Positions 18,329-26,620 are shown, counted from the stretch's first letter. The stretch: 64,000 nt of DNA from Candidatus Enterococcus myersii (GCF_017316025.1 NZ_JAFLVT010000015.1:24926-88925), one strand, 5' to 3'. Notes: generated by a model from the letters alone, not told the origin. A program made the numbers and translations.

Positions 18329-18353
18329 ATAGTTTAGAGTCTAGAAATAAAAA

Positions 18354-18412
18354 AAGGATTCAATCATCTCAATCATTGCTATACAAGCATTTGTTGAGAT
18401 GACTAAATCCAA
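18354..18412 (+). terminator. Hairpin after the integrase gene
   Basis: Arms GGATTCAATCATCTCAA and TTGAGATGACTAAATCC pair at 15 of 17 positions, flanked by A and T-poor tails, so termination strength is uncertain. Confidence 0.5.
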
Positions 18413-18416
18413 AAAG

Positions 18417-18436
18417 TAGTTTAGATAATAGTTTAG
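18417..18436. repeat. Right-end arm-type repeat
   Basis: TAGTTTAGATAATAGTTTAG, an exact direct repeat of 11516-11535. A related TAGTTTAGAGTCTAG lies at 18329-18343. After circularisation these sites would flank the recombination core on both sides. Confidence 0.6.
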
Positions 18437-18489
18437 ACGGGCTTGATATTTGCTGATATTCAATGATATCAACAAATCGAGACAAAAAG

Positions 18490-18512
18490 AAAAAACCTTG
18501 ATACATCAAGGT
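18490..18512 (-). terminator. Element-borne terminator behind tRNA-Gly
   Basis: On the minus strand ACCTTGAT-GT-ATCAAGGT (18495-18512) is followed by a run of six T. It lies immediately past the tRNA 3' end and would replace the original terminator displaced to 11351-11398. Confidence 0.75.
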
Positions 18513-18522
18513 CTTTAGGCTA

Positions 18523-18593
18523 AGCGGGTGACGAGAATCGAACTCGCGACGGAAGCTTGGGAAGCTTCTGTTTTACCACTAAACTACACCCGC
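18523..18593 (-). tRNA. tRNA-Gly (anticodon CCC)
   Basis: Complete cloverleaf on the minus strand: acceptor GCGGGTG/CACCCGC, D arm with AGTGGTAA loop, anticodon stem GAAGC/GCTTC enclosing loop TTCCCAA (anticodon CCC at 34-36), T arm with TTCGATT. U is the discriminator, as expected for Gly. CCA is not encoded; the next bases are TA. Its 3' part is the element's attachment site and has been regenerated by the integration. Confidence 0.93.
18524..18571. repeat. Integrase-proximal attachment site inside tRNA-Gly
   Basis: The 48-bp copy identical to 11408-11455; the identity ends within the anticodon arm region, so crossover lies in the tRNA's 3' two-thirds. Confidence 0.9.
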
Positions 18594-18777
18594 AAGACAA
18601 GAAATAGTATATAGCTTTTTTTATTTTCCGGCAAGTGATTTGTTAGCAATTAAAAAAAATTATTTTTAAACTCTCAAAATTATCGACTATTTTTTTTAAT
18701 TAGGCGTCTATTTTTAATAAAGTTTGAAATAATGAGGATGAAAATTACGAAAGCTAGAATTATGACACATTTTATAG

Positions 18778-18820
18778 TATAATTTCGGTTTGAGGAGTAC
18801 ACGGTACTCCTTCATTTTTT
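18778..18820 (+). promoter_or_regulatory. Promoter -10 and 5' hairpin before yqeG
   Basis: A perfect -10 (TATAAT, 18778-18783) is followed within about 10 nt by AGGAGTAC-ACG-GTACTCCT (18793-18811) and a T-rich tail. The hairpin would form the extreme 5' end of the yqeG mRNA. It could protect the message or act as an attenuator. No good -35 is seen. Confidence 0.5.
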
Positions 18821-18836
18821 GAGTAAAGGAGCACCT

Positions 18837-19367
18837 ATGTTTCAGGAATATAAACCAACGTGGATGGTTTCGGCCATCTATCAGATTACACCGGAACAAT
18901 TAAAAAAACACGGCATTAAAGCTGTTTTAACAGATTTAGATAATACTTTAATCGCTTGGAATAATCCCAATGGGACCGAAGAGTTACGCCAATGGCTAAA
19001 ACAAATGGATGCTGCTAAAATTCCTGTTGTTGTTGTTTCTAACAATAATCATGAACGCATTGCCCATGCATTAGCACCTTTTGGTTTAGATTTTGTTTCC
19101 AGAGCTTTAAAACCTTTTGCAAGAGGGATTAAGGCGGGCTACCAAAAGCTGGGAATGAAAAAAGAAGATGTCGTAATGGTGGGCGATCAAATTATGACAG
19201 ATATTCGTGGAGCTAATAGAGCAGGCGTTAAAAGTATTTTGGTGAAGCCAGTTGTGGCAACAGACGGCTGGAATACGCGGATTAATCGCTTTTTTGAACG
19301 GAAAATCATGAAGCATTTACAAAAAAATAATCCGGATATGAAATGGCAAGGTGAATTAAATGACTGA
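18837..19367 (+). CDS. yqeG: YqeG-type HAD phosphatase
   Basis: 176-residue HAD-superfamily IIIA phosphatase. Motif I is DLDNTLIAW, motif II VVVVSNNN, and the C-terminal MVGDQIMTDIRGANRAG carries the metal-binding aspartates. The ATG at 18837 has AAAGGAG upstream; an earlier TTG at 18819 precedes that site. In Firmicutes the gene heads the yqeG-yqeH-...-nadD-yqeK-rsfS operon, and here aroE is absent from it. It overlaps yqeH by 8 bp. The physiological substrate is not established; a phosphatidylglycerophosphate-phosphatase-like role is known for related proteins. Confidence 0.92.
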   Translation: MFQEYKPTWMVSAIYQITPEQLKKHGIKAVLTDLDNTLIAWNNPNGTEELRQWLKQMDAAKIPVVVVSNNNHERIAHALAPFGLDFVSRALKPFARGIKAGYQKLGMKKEDVVMVGDQIMTDIRGANRAGVKSILVKPVVATDGWNTRINRFFERKIMKHLQKNNPDMKWQGELND

Positions 19368-20475
19368 AACTGAAACAATTTATTGTATTGGCTGTGGTGC
19401 CGAAATTCAAACACAACATCCAGGTGAGTTAGGTTATACGCCACAATCAGCGCTAGATAAAGGGCTTGAAACGGGTGAAGTGTATTGTCAACGTTGTTTT
19501 CGCTTGCGACACTACAATGAAATTCAACCAGTCGCTTTAACAGATGATGATTTTCTACGCTTATTAAATGAATTGGGGCAAAAAGATGCTTTAATTGTAA
19601 ATGTCGTTGATATTTTTGATTTTAATGGCTCACTTATTCCCGGATTACATCGTTTTGTCGGTGATAATCCCGTGTTGATGGTGGGAAATAAAGTCGACAT
19701 TTTACCAAAGTCGTTAAAACGCGGGAAAATGACGCAATGGATGCGGGAAAGAGCTCACGAAATGGGTCTGCGTCCCGTGGATGTTTTATTGACGAGTGCC
19801 AAGAAACCACAAGAGATGACAGAACTGTTAGATACAATCGAAAAATACCGTGATGGACGGGATGTTTATGTTGTCGGTGTGACGAATGTTGGAAAATCAA
19901 CGCTAATCAATCAAATCATTAAGCAGACTGCTGGTGTCAAAGACTTGATTACAACTTCACGCTTTCCAGGCACAACGTTAGATAAAATTGAAATTCCATT
20001 AGAAGATGGACACTTTTTGATTGATACACCAGGGATTATTCATCGTGAACAAATGGCGCATTACTTAGGTGCGCAAGATTTAAAAATTGTTGCACCACAA
20101 AAAGAAGTTAAGCCTAAAGTTTACCAGTTAAATCCTGATCAAACGCTTTTTTTGGGTGGTTTGGCACGTTTTGATTTTATTAAAGGTGAGCGTAGCTCAT
20201 TTGTAACATATGTTTCAAATGATGTGGAAATTCACCGGACAAAATTAACAAATGCTGACGCTTTTTATGAAAAACACGTGGGGGGGCTATTACAACCGCC
20301 ACGCCCAGAAGAAGTAGTAGATTTTCCACCTTTACAACGTTTTGAATTTTCAATTAAAGAAAAAACAGATATTGTCTTTGCTGGGCTGGGCTGGATTACA
20401 ATTACTAATCCATGTGTTATTGCCGGTTGGGCGCCTAAGGGTGTTGCGGTCTTAACCAGAAAAGCATTGATTTAG
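19360..20475 (+). CDS. yqeH: Circularly permuted GTPase for 30S ribosome assembly
   Basis: 371-residue YqeH GTPase that supports 30S subunit maturation. It has an N-terminal zinc-binding CIGCGAEI...CQRCFRL (four cysteines, residues 6-45). The G motifs occur in permuted order: G4 NKVD before G1 GVTNVGKST, then G3 DTPG. A C-terminal domain follows. Start overlaps the end of yqeG, indicating translational coupling. Identity is clear from the motif order alone. Confidence 0.95.
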   Translation: MTETETIYCIGCGAEIQTQHPGELGYTPQSALDKGLETGEVYCQRCFRLRHYNEIQPVALTDDDFLRLLNELGQKDALIVNVVDIFDFNGSLIPGLHRFVGDNPVLMVGNKVDILPKSLKRGKMTQWMRERAHEMGLRPVDVLLTSAKKPQEMTELLDTIEKYRDGRDVYVVGVTNVGKSTLINQIIKQTAGVKDLITTSRFPGTTLDKIEIPLEDGHFLIDTPGIIHREQMAHYLGAQDLKIVAPQKEVKPKVYQLNPDQTLFLGGLARFDFIKGERSSFVTYVSNDVEIHRTKLTNADAFYEKHVGGLLQPPRPEEVVDFPPLQRFEFSIKEKTDIVFAGLGWITITNPCVIAGWAPKGVAVLTRKALI

Positions 20476-20488
20476 AAAGAAGGCAACT

Positions 20489-20800
20489 ATGGAATTACGA
20501 GGAAAACAAAAACGCTTTTTAAGAAGCAAAGCGCATCACCTACAGCCGATTTTTCAAATAGGAAAAGGCGGCATTAGTGGTCCAATGATTACCCAAATTG
20601 GAGAAGCGTTGGAAAAACGGGAACTAATTAAAGTTTCTTTGCTACAAAATACAGATGAGATTGCAACTGATGTCGCACATATTTTAACGGAGGAAGTACA
20701 CTGTCAAGTTGTTCAGATTATCGGCCGCATTTTAGTCTTATACCGACCAAGCAGCAAAGAAAAATATCAAAGGATTTCAAAAGAAGTAAAAGCAATTTAG
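20489..20800 (+). CDS. yhbY: RNA-binding protein with CRM domain
   Basis: 103-residue YhbY-like protein consisting of one CRM (KH-like) domain that binds pre-ribosomal particles. The signature GKGGISGPMITQIGEALEKRELIKVSLL includes the GxxG-type loop. GAAGG lies upstream. Position between yqeH and nadD is the standard Firmicutes order and supports a role in large or small subunit assembly. Confidence 0.92.
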   Translation: MELRGKQKRFLRSKAHHLQPIFQIGKGGISGPMITQIGEALEKRELIKVSLLQNTDEIATDVAHILTEEVHCQVVQIIGRILVLYRPSSKEKYQRISKEVKAI

Positions 20801-20812
20801 GAGGTTTGGCAG

Positions 20813-21451
20813 ATGCAAAAAGTGGCAGTTGGTGTCGTACCGCAAGTAAAAATGGCACCGCTAAACAACAAGCGTCGTAAACAAGTTGGTATTTTAGGTG
20901 GGAACTTTAATCCGGTACATGTGATGCATTTAATTATTGCAGACCAAGTAGGACAACTTTTAGGCTTAGATGAAGTACGTCTAATGCCAGAGTATCTGCC
21001 CCCTCATATTGATGCAAAAAAGACAATTTCAGCCCACCATCGCATAGAAATGTTAAAGTTAGCTGTTCAAGATAATCCACGCTTAAAAGTAGAGGATGTT
21101 GAAATTAGACGGCAAGGTGTTAGTTATACGATTGATACCATGAAGATTTTAAAAGAACAAAATCCAGATACTGATTTTTATTTTATTATCGGTGGCGATA
21201 TGGTGGCTTATCTACCGAAATGGCGTCAAATTGATGAGTTGGCTGACTTAGTTCAATTTGTAGGCGTTAAACGTCCTGAGTACAGTCAAGAAAGTCCGTA
21301 TCCAATTATTTGGGTGGACATTCCACAAATGGATTTGAGTTCGTCTCTGATTCGTAAAAAGATTGCCCAGGGGTGCTCGGCGCGCTACTTTCTGCCAGAT
21401 CCTGTGTTAAACTATATTTTAGAAAAGGGGCTGTATCTTGATGAAATATAG
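20813..21451 (+). CDS. nadD: Nicotinate-nucleotide adenylyltransferase
   Basis: 212-residue enzyme that adenylylates nicotinate mononucleotide in NAD synthesis. The nucleotidyltransferase motif GGNFNPVHVMH and the C-terminal SSSLIRKKIAQG (ISSTxIR type) are present. The first ~25 residues before the Rossmann strand are longer than in most NadD proteins, but TAGGAGG precedes the ATG at 20813 so this start is accepted. It overlaps yqeK by 11 bp. Confidence 0.94.
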   Translation: MQKVAVGVVPQVKMAPLNNKRRKQVGILGGNFNPVHVMHLIIADQVGQLLGLDEVRLMPEYLPPHIDAKKTISAHHRIEMLKLAVQDNPRLKVEDVEIRRQGVSYTIDTMKILKEQNPDTDFYFIIGGDMVAYLPKWRQIDELADLVQFVGVKRPEYSQESPYPIIWVDIPQMDLSSSLIRKKIAQGCSARYFLPDPVLNYILEKGLYLDEI

Positions 21452-22031
21452 TGATAATTATACGGCGATGGATCGAAAATTACTGATGCAAAAAGTTCAG
21501 ATGCAAATGAGTGAAAAACGCTTTAAACACGTTTTGGGTGTGGAAGAAACTGCGATTGCCTTGGCAAGTAAATATGGTGCTTCACCAGAAAAAGCAAGTA
21601 TTGCTGCTTTGACGCATGACTACGCTAAAGAAAGAAGCGACGATGAATTTCAATTGGTTATTCGTCGTGATGGTTTTGATTTGGACTTGTTAAACTGGGG
21701 TAACGCCATTTGGCACGGCATTGTGGGGGCTGACTTTGTTCAGCGAGAGTTAGAAATTGATGACGAAGAAATTTTAACAGCGATTGCGTTGCATACTACC
21801 GGTGCAGCTGAAATGTCACTTTTGGCAAAAATCATTTATGTAGCGGACTTTATTGAACCTGGACGAGACTTTCCAGGGGTTAAAAAAGCACGAGAAATAG
21901 CATTGATTAATTTAGATGAGGCTGTTGCTTATGAAACAAAGCATACACTGACCTATCTAATTGAACAAAACAAGCCCATTTATCCAAAAACAATTGAGAC
22001 ATATAATAAGTGGGTCGCAAATCACGCTTAA
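21441..22031 (+). CDS. yqeK: HD-domain hydrolase YqeK
   Basis: 196-residue metal-dependent phosphohydrolase. The family (YqeK) has been described as hydrolysing diadenosine tetraphosphate symmetrically in Firmicutes. HD motifs: FKHVLGVEETAIALA, LTHDYAKE, AIWHGIVGADF, and the later LAKIIYVADFIEPGR. Start ATG 21441 follows GAAAAGGGG; a TTG directly before it is also in frame. It lies between nadD and rsfS in the normal order. Confidence 0.92.
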   Translation: MKYSDNYTAMDRKLLMQKVQMQMSEKRFKHVLGVEETAIALASKYGASPEKASIAALTHDYAKERSDDEFQLVIRRDGFDLDLLNWGNAIWHGIVGADFVQRELEIDDEEILTAIALHTTGAAEMSLLAKIIYVADFIEPGRDFPGVKKAREIALINLDEAVAYETKHTLTYLIEQNKPIYPKTIETYNKWVANHA

Positions 22032-22069
22032 CTAAAATAACGTAACACCAAATATAGGAGGGAACTACC

Positions 22070-22426
22070 ATAGAAAGTGAAAAGATTTTACAAACAGCAG
22101 TAGAAGCTGCTGATTCAAAACATGCGCAAGATATTATTGCATTAGATGTGCGAGAAATTTCCCTATTGGCAGATTATTTTTTAATTTGTTCTGCAAATAG
22201 TGAACGTCAGATTAATGCGATCATTGATGAAATCGTCGAAAAAGAAGAAACACAAGGAGTTGCCATCAAAAGAATTGAAGGTAAAGACGGAGCTAAATGG
22301 GTTTTAATTGATCTAGGGGATGTTATTGTCCACGTATTTAGCACAAGCGAGCGGGAATTTTACAATTTAGAAAAATTGTGGTCTGACGCACCTTTAGTTG
22401 ACCTAAATGCATGGCTTGTATCTTAA
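22070..22426 (+). CDS. rsfS: Ribosome silencing factor, apparent ATA start
   Basis: RsfS binds uL14 and blocks 30S-50S joining in starvation. The conserved core ADYFLICSANSERQINAI and GDVIVHVF is intact. The frame opens after a TAG at 22055-22057, and no ATG, GTG or TTG occurs before GTG at 22148, which is too far in: it would delete the first conserved helix (QTAVEAADSKHAQDIIALDV). A strong site AGGAGGG (22056-22062) lies 7 nt before ATA at 22070. Starting there gives 118 residues, the normal family length. So ATA is the likely initiator unless the base is an error for ATG. Confidence 0.85.
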   Translation: MESEKILQTAVEAADSKHAQDIIALDVREISLLADYFLICSANSERQINAIIDEIVEKEETQGVAIKRIEGKDGAKWVLIDLGDVIVHVFSTSEREFYNLEKLWSDAPLVDLNAWLVS

Positions 22427-22427
22427 A

Positions 22428-23162
22428 ATGACATATGAAACATTTGCTTTTGTTTATGATGAAGTGATGGATAAAAGTCTATATGAAAAATGGTATGAAT
22501 TTTCAAAGCGCCATTTAAAGCAAAAAAAACAATTACTAGAATTGGCATGTGGTACCGGGGCACTAGCCTGTCGCTTTGCCAAAGACGGTTATGATGTGAC
22601 GGCTTTAGATTTATCGGAAGAAATGTTAATGATTGCAAGCCAACGAGCTTTTGAAGCGGATGTTTCGGTACAATTTATTGAAGGTGATATGCTGGATTTA
22701 AATGATATCGGCGAATACGAAGCTGTTACCTGCTTTTCGGATTCACTATGCTATATGCCAGATGAACAAGCCGTTCAACAAGTTTTTGATGGTGTCTATC
22801 AGCTGTTAAAAAAAGAGGGAATCTTCATTTTTGATGTTCACTCTCTTTATCAAATCAATGAAGTTTTTCCTGATTATAACTACCATTATCAAACCGATGA
22901 GTTTGCTTTTTTGTGGGAAAGTTATCAAGGAAAGCTACCTGATAGTATTGAACATTTTCTAACTTTTTTTGTCGCGCAAAACACAGAGTGCGATTTATTT
23001 GAACGCAGAGATGAGTTGCATAAAGAACGTACTTACTCATTGGAACTTTATCAAAGAATGTTGGAAAATGCTGGGTTTAATCAGATAGAGTGCTTTGGTG
23101 ATTTCACCGATAGTCAGCCAAATGAAAAAACGCGCCGTTGGTTTTTTGTTTGTCAAAAATAA
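22428..23162 (+). CDS. yqeM: Class I SAM-dependent methyltransferase (YqeM type)
   Basis: 244-residue methyltransferase. Motif I LLELACGTGALACRFA, then VTALDLSEEML and a CFSDSLCYM segment fit the YqeM family next to rsfS in Bacilli. The ATG at 22428 directly follows the rsfS stop; no strong ribosome site is visible, so translation probably depends on coupling. The substrate is unknown. It is the last gene of the operon before a hairpin at 23179. Confidence 0.88.
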   Translation: MTYETFAFVYDEVMDKSLYEKWYEFSKRHLKQKKQLLELACGTGALACRFAKDGYDVTALDLSEEMLMIASQRAFEADVSVQFIEGDMLDLNDIGEYEAVTCFSDSLCYMPDEQAVQQVFDGVYQLLKKEGIFIFDVHSLYQINEVFPDYNYHYQTDEFAFLWESYQGKLPDSIEHFLTFFVAQNTECDLFERRDELHKERTYSLELYQRMLENAGFNQIECFGDFTDSQPNEKTRRWFFVCQK

Positions 23163-23178
23163 GTGAATACAAAATTAT

Positions 23179-23225
23179 CCGGACGCAAGATATGAAACGT
23201 TTTAACATATCAGTCCGGTTATATT
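23179..23225 (+). terminator. Hairpin ending the yqe operon
   Basis: CCGGAC (23179-23184) pairs with GTCCGG (23213-23218), with an inner TATG/CATA helix. The tail is TTATATTTG rather than a pure T run, so efficiency is uncertain. Confidence 0.5.
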
Positions 23226-23269
23226 TGTTTATGTCATAATTACCTGTTTTAAAAAGAAAGGAAAGAAAA

Positions 23270-24433
23270 ATGAAAGCTTGCGGTGTTATTGTTGAATACA
23301 ATCCCTTTCATAATGGCCATCTTTATCATATCAAAACAGCCCGCAAGAAAAGTCAGGCGGACGTTGTCATTGCTGTAATGAGCGGAAATTTTTTGCAGCG
23401 AGGAGAGCCAGCGGTGGTGGATAAATGGCAAAGAGCAGATGCTGCACTGGCTCATGGTGTGGATTTAGTAATTGAATTACCCATTCAATACGCTTGCCAA
23501 GCAGCGGACATATTTGCAAAAGGCGGCATCAAAACGCTGGCAGCATTACAATGTGATAGTTTGTGCTTTGGAACTGATTATGATGCAACGTTTGATTATA
23601 ATGCCTTTGGACAACAGTTGAATCGGCAGTCTGCTGAAATAAAGGCACTGTTTCAACGAAAGGCGGATCAAAAAAAGACGTATCCACAAATTATGCAAGA
23701 AGTTTATCAGGAACTGTTTAACCTACCGCAAGTTAATCAAATGTTGCCTAATCATATTTTGGGTTTGAGTTATGCCAAAGAAAATGCGCAGCTACAAAAT
23801 CCGATGAATTTAATTGCTATTAAAAGACAAAAAGCAGGTTATCACGATATTCAAATTACAGATGGAAAAATCGCCAGCGCTACAGCAATTCGTAAGCTGC
23901 TTCAAGAAGATGGCGATATTTCTAATTTTGTACCAACCAAGACAAAACAAAGTGTAGAAAAATATTTTGTTGATTGGCATAACTTTTGGCCTTATTTACG
24001 TTACCGCTTAATGAGTAGTAGCCTAGAAGATTTATTAATCCTCTATCAAATGGAATCAGGGCTTGCCTTGAAAATGCAGCAAACTGCACTTAATACCACA
24101 GATTTTACGGATTTTTTGTCTCAAGTAAAATCAAAGCACTATACATTAACCCGGATTCAAAGACAGCTATGTTATATTTTGTTGAATATTACACGTGCTG
24201 AAATGCAGCTTGCTTGGTCAGATAATTATTTGCGTATACTCGGGTTTAACCGTAAAGGACAAAAATATTTGAATCAACTTAAAAAAGTGACCCCTTGGCC
24301 ACTACTTGCAAAAATCGGCAAAAGTGGTGCCAATCAAGTCCCCTTAACTTTAAGAGCCGATGAAATTTATCGGTTGGCAAGTAAAGACATTAGCGAACAA
24401 AATTTTGGTCGAAGGCCTTTGAAATTGAATTGA
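23270..24433 (+). CDS. tmcAL: tRNA(Met) cytidine acetate ligase
   Basis: 387-residue TmcAL (YlbM), which uses acetate and ATP to make N4-acetylcytidine at the wobble position of elongator tRNA-Met. The nucleotidyltransferase-like N terminus reads GVIVEYNPFHNGHLYHI. VMSGNFLQRGEPAVVDKW is also typical, and length matches the Bacillus enzyme (about 415) slightly reduced. AAAGGAAAG lies before the ATG. It follows the yqe operon, as in other enterococci. Confidence 0.93.
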   Translation: MKACGVIVEYNPFHNGHLYHIKTARKKSQADVVIAVMSGNFLQRGEPAVVDKWQRADAALAHGVDLVIELPIQYACQAADIFAKGGIKTLAALQCDSLCFGTDYDATFDYNAFGQQLNRQSAEIKALFQRKADQKKTYPQIMQEVYQELFNLPQVNQMLPNHILGLSYAKENAQLQNPMNLIAIKRQKAGYHDIQITDGKIASATAIRKLLQEDGDISNFVPTKTKQSVEKYFVDWHNFWPYLRYRLMSSSLEDLLILYQMESGLALKMQQTALNTTDFTDFLSQVKSKHYTLTRIQRQLCYILLNITRAEMQLAWSDNYLRILGFNRKGQKYLNQLKKVTPWPLLAKIGKSGANQVPLTLRADEIYRLASKDISEQNFGRRPLKLN

Positions 24434-24527
24434 GACTAAAAAATACTTCACAGGAAGCCTTCACACAAGTATAATGGAAAAGGACGTTTTTTCGTCAGTT
24501 GAATAATATAGAAACGGAAGTGAAAGT

Positions 24528-25247
24528 ATGGGTCGTAAGTGGGCAAATATCGTCGCGAAAAAGACCGCAAAAGACGGTGCAAATAGTCGTGTTTATGCAA
24601 AATTTGGGATTGAAATCTACGCAGCAGCAAAATCAGGTGATCCTGATCCCCACGCCAACCAAAAATTACGTTTTGTTATCGAACGGGCGAAAACGTATAA
24701 TGTGCCAAAACACATCATTGATCGTGCGATTGAAAAAGCAAAAGGATCTGGCGATGAAAATTATCAAGAGTTGCGTTATGAAGGCTTTGGGCCAAATGGC
24801 TCAATGGTAATCGTAGATGCTTTAACCAATAACGTTAATCGTACTGCTGCTGATGTTCGCGCTGCTTTTGGTAAAAATGGCGGGAATATGGGAGTATCTG
24901 GAGCTGTTAGTTACATGTTTGATAATACTGCGATTTTTGGTTTTGCCGGCGAAGATGCCGATGAAATTTTAGAATACCTAATGGAAAAAGACATTGATGT
25001 TCGCGATGTTACAAAAGAAGACGATCAAATCATCGTTTATGGGGAACCAGAGGACTTTAACAGTATTCAAGCAGCATTAAAGGAAAAAGGAATTGCTGAG
25101 TTTTCAGTAGCAGAAATTCAAATGATGCCTCAAAATGAAATCCAATTAACAGGCGAAGACTTAGAAAAATTTGAAAAAATGATCGATGCCTTAGACGATT
25201 TGGAAGATGTACAACAAATCTTCCACAATGTAGAATTGGACGATTAA
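24528..25247 (+). CDS. YebC/TACO1-family protein (YeeI type)
   Basis: 239-residue three-domain protein starting [20 protein letters not shown], the hallmark of the YeeI/YeeN branch of the family. The [20 protein letters not shown] block is conserved. Older annotation calls the family transcriptional regulators. Recent work indicates that members help ribosomes through difficult sequences such as polyproline. A perfect-looking -10 (TATAAT) lies at about 24471. It is transcribed alone and closed by the terminator at 25347. Confidence 0.92.
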   Translation: MGRKWANIVAKKTAKDGANSRVYAKFGIEIYAAAKSGDPDPHANQKLRFVIERAKTYNVPKHIIDRAIEKAKGSGDENYQELRYEGFGPNGSMVIVDALTNNVNRTAADVRAAFGKNGGNMGVSGAVSYMFDNTAIFGFAGEDADEILEYLMEKDIDVRDVTKEDDQIIVYGEPEDFNSIQAALKEKGIAEFSVAEIQMMPQNEIQLTGEDLEKFEKMIDALDDLEDVQQIFHNVELDD

Positions 25248-25346
25248 GATAGTTAACATAGAATATAAAAGTTACGAATAGTTAAAAAGAGGACTACTAA
25301 TTGATATGCTCCAATAACTAGAATTTAATTTTTCTTTGACCTAGTT

Positions 25347-25380
25347 AGGGGAGCTTATCAAAAAGTAGCTCTCTTTTTTT
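25347..25380 (+). terminator. Terminator after the YebC-family gene
   Basis: GGGGAGCT and AGCTCTC arms separated by a 13-nt A-rich loop, followed by eight T. Confidence 0.8.
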
Positions 25381-25433
25381 GTTTATTTAAAATTGCGTAA
25401 CTGTTTTCCTTAATTGAAACTAAAAAAATTAAA

Positions 25434-25463
25434 AGGCTGTTAGCCAACCGATGCTAACAGCCT
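25434..25463. terminator. Perfect 11-bp hairpin in a gene-free stretch
   Basis: AGGCTGTTAGC and GCTAACAGCCT with an 8-nt loop. The T-rich tail lies on the minus-strand side, so it would terminate a leftward transcript, yet no leftward gene is recognised between here and 26 kb. The rest of 25248-25694 holds nothing I can identify. Confidence 0.5.
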
Positions 25464-25694
25464 ACAAAGGAGAAAATTTCAATATCATACCATGGAAAAA
25501 GAATAGCACGACAATTCGATGGGTTCAACACTTCTGAGTTAAAAGAACAGCATTAGAACAATAAAAAAGTACATGCTTAGTGGTGTTATCCAGAATAAGT
25601 ACAAAAAGGCTAATTCATTTATAGAATTGAGTTGAAAGTGGAGATTTTTGTCATATTTTTCTATCAAAGTGGTATGCTTTTACAAGGGGGAAAG

Positions 25695-26006
25695 ATGATG
25701 GGAATAAAAAGTGTTCCGATTTTAGTTTTTGTTTATCTTGCATTTGCGATAGCGGGTAGATTTTTTAATAGTAGTGAAAAGAAAAAGGCTTTACTTGCAA
25801 CGATTATCGTTAGAATAGCGCTATTTGTATTAGCTTTGTTTGCTACCTTTATAAAAGATATTCCAGAATTGGCCAGTGTATTTTTGAATGCCGACCTTAA
25901 TTATGTCTCACCGCCAGATCTTGCTGTTTTGATTGGGATACCACTTTTACTGGTGGATATTGTCGATAGCGGGTTTAGTTGGAGTGATTTAAAAAAAGAA
26001 AAATAA
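25695..26006 (+). CDS. Small membrane protein, unknown
   Basis: 103-residue protein with three hydrophobic stretches (about residues 5-20, 34-55 and 72-92) and a lysine-rich C terminus ending LKKEK. AAGGGGG precedes two adjacent ATG codons at 25695 and 25698. The longer frame from 25632 is not supported by a ribosome site. I recognise no family. It lies alone upstream of a DUF805 gene, with which it may share a transcript. Confidence 0.6.
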   Translation: MMGIKSVPILVFVYLAFAIAGRFFNSSEKKKALLATIIVRIALFVLALFATFIKDIPELASVFLNADLNYVSPPDLAVLIGIPLLLVDIVDSGFSWSDLKKEK

Positions 26007-26213
26007 AACGGCTCGTCAGATCAAATATTTGAAGCTAAAAATAAGTAAAAGACCGCTCCTGTTTGATTAAGTTAAAATAATTTGGACGCTATCTTAAGCT
26101 GATTTTTTTCAAGATAAAATCGCAAAAAGGAGGCAAACTCTAAATTAGCATATTTAAGCTTAATTTTTGACAACTTTTCCAAGCTTTGGGATAGTGGAAT
26201 AGGAGGGGATAAT

Positions 26214-26609
26214 ATGATTCAAGCATATAAAGAATACTGGCATAATATGACTGTAATGAATGCCTCTGCAAAAAGAGGGCAATATTGGTGGCCACAACTC
26301 GTGAATTATTTGGTATTGGCACTTTACTCCATTCTAACTGGTGTTAGCCGTTATATAGAAATTACACCAGATGATGTGACGGTCATCAAAGAGTGGAACA
26401 CGATTACGATCATTTTTATTTTATTAAATGCATTAATCTGGCTCGCTAATTTTACTGTACGAGCAAGACGCCTACATGATCGCAATCACAGCAATTGGTG
26501 GATTTTGTTTTACTTAATTCCAATAATCGGTACGATCGTTATTTTCATTACCCTAATTTTGCCAAGTAAATCCAATACACGTTGGCCTCAGAATCAATCA
26601 GAATTTTAG
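26214..26609 (+). CDS. DUF805 membrane protein
   Basis: 131-residue inner membrane protein of the YhaH/DUF805 family, recognised by RRLHDRNHSNWW and the following YLIPIIGTIVIF membrane segment, and an N-terminal YW..M..N.SAKRGQYWWP region. Three to four helices are expected. The function of the family is unknown. GGAGGGG lies before the ATG. A textbook terminator follows. Confidence 0.85.
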   Translation: MIQAYKEYWHNMTVMNASAKRGQYWWPQLVNYLVLALYSILTGVSRYIEITPDDVTVIKEWNTITIIFILLNALIWLANFTVRARRLHDRNHSNWWILFYLIPIIGTIVIFITLILPSKSNTRWPQNQSEF

Positions 26610-26620
26610 GATGAAAAGCT

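Larger units (their letters stand above)
11408..18571. mobile_element. Integrative element in tRNA-Gly(CCC), about 7.1 kb
   Basis: A perfect 48-bp direct repeat (11408-11455 and 18524-18571) marks the ends, 7,116 bp apart. The integrase gene sits next to the intact tRNA. Other modules are a divergently transcribed repressor, an excisionase-like HTH protein, a Rep_trans-family relaxase/initiator with a GC-rich, hairpin-bearing upstream region, and a small conserved-looking element protein. Cargo is a NapA-type antiporter and a truncated Rgg regulator. No coupling protein or secretion genes are present, so it would be a mobilisable element (IME) or a decayed ICE, not a self-transmissible one. 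Repeats TAGTTTAG occur near both ends as putative integrase arm sites. Confidence 0.88.

Noticed and set aside
22148..22426. GTG at 22148 as the rsfS start
   Set aside because: It would give a 92-residue protein without the conserved first helix and has no ribosome site.
25555..25640. A type I toxin (Fst or TxpA-like) on the minus strand near 25.6 kb
   Set aside because: The hydrophobic frame has no start codon or ribosome site and no similarity to known toxin peptides that I can recall.
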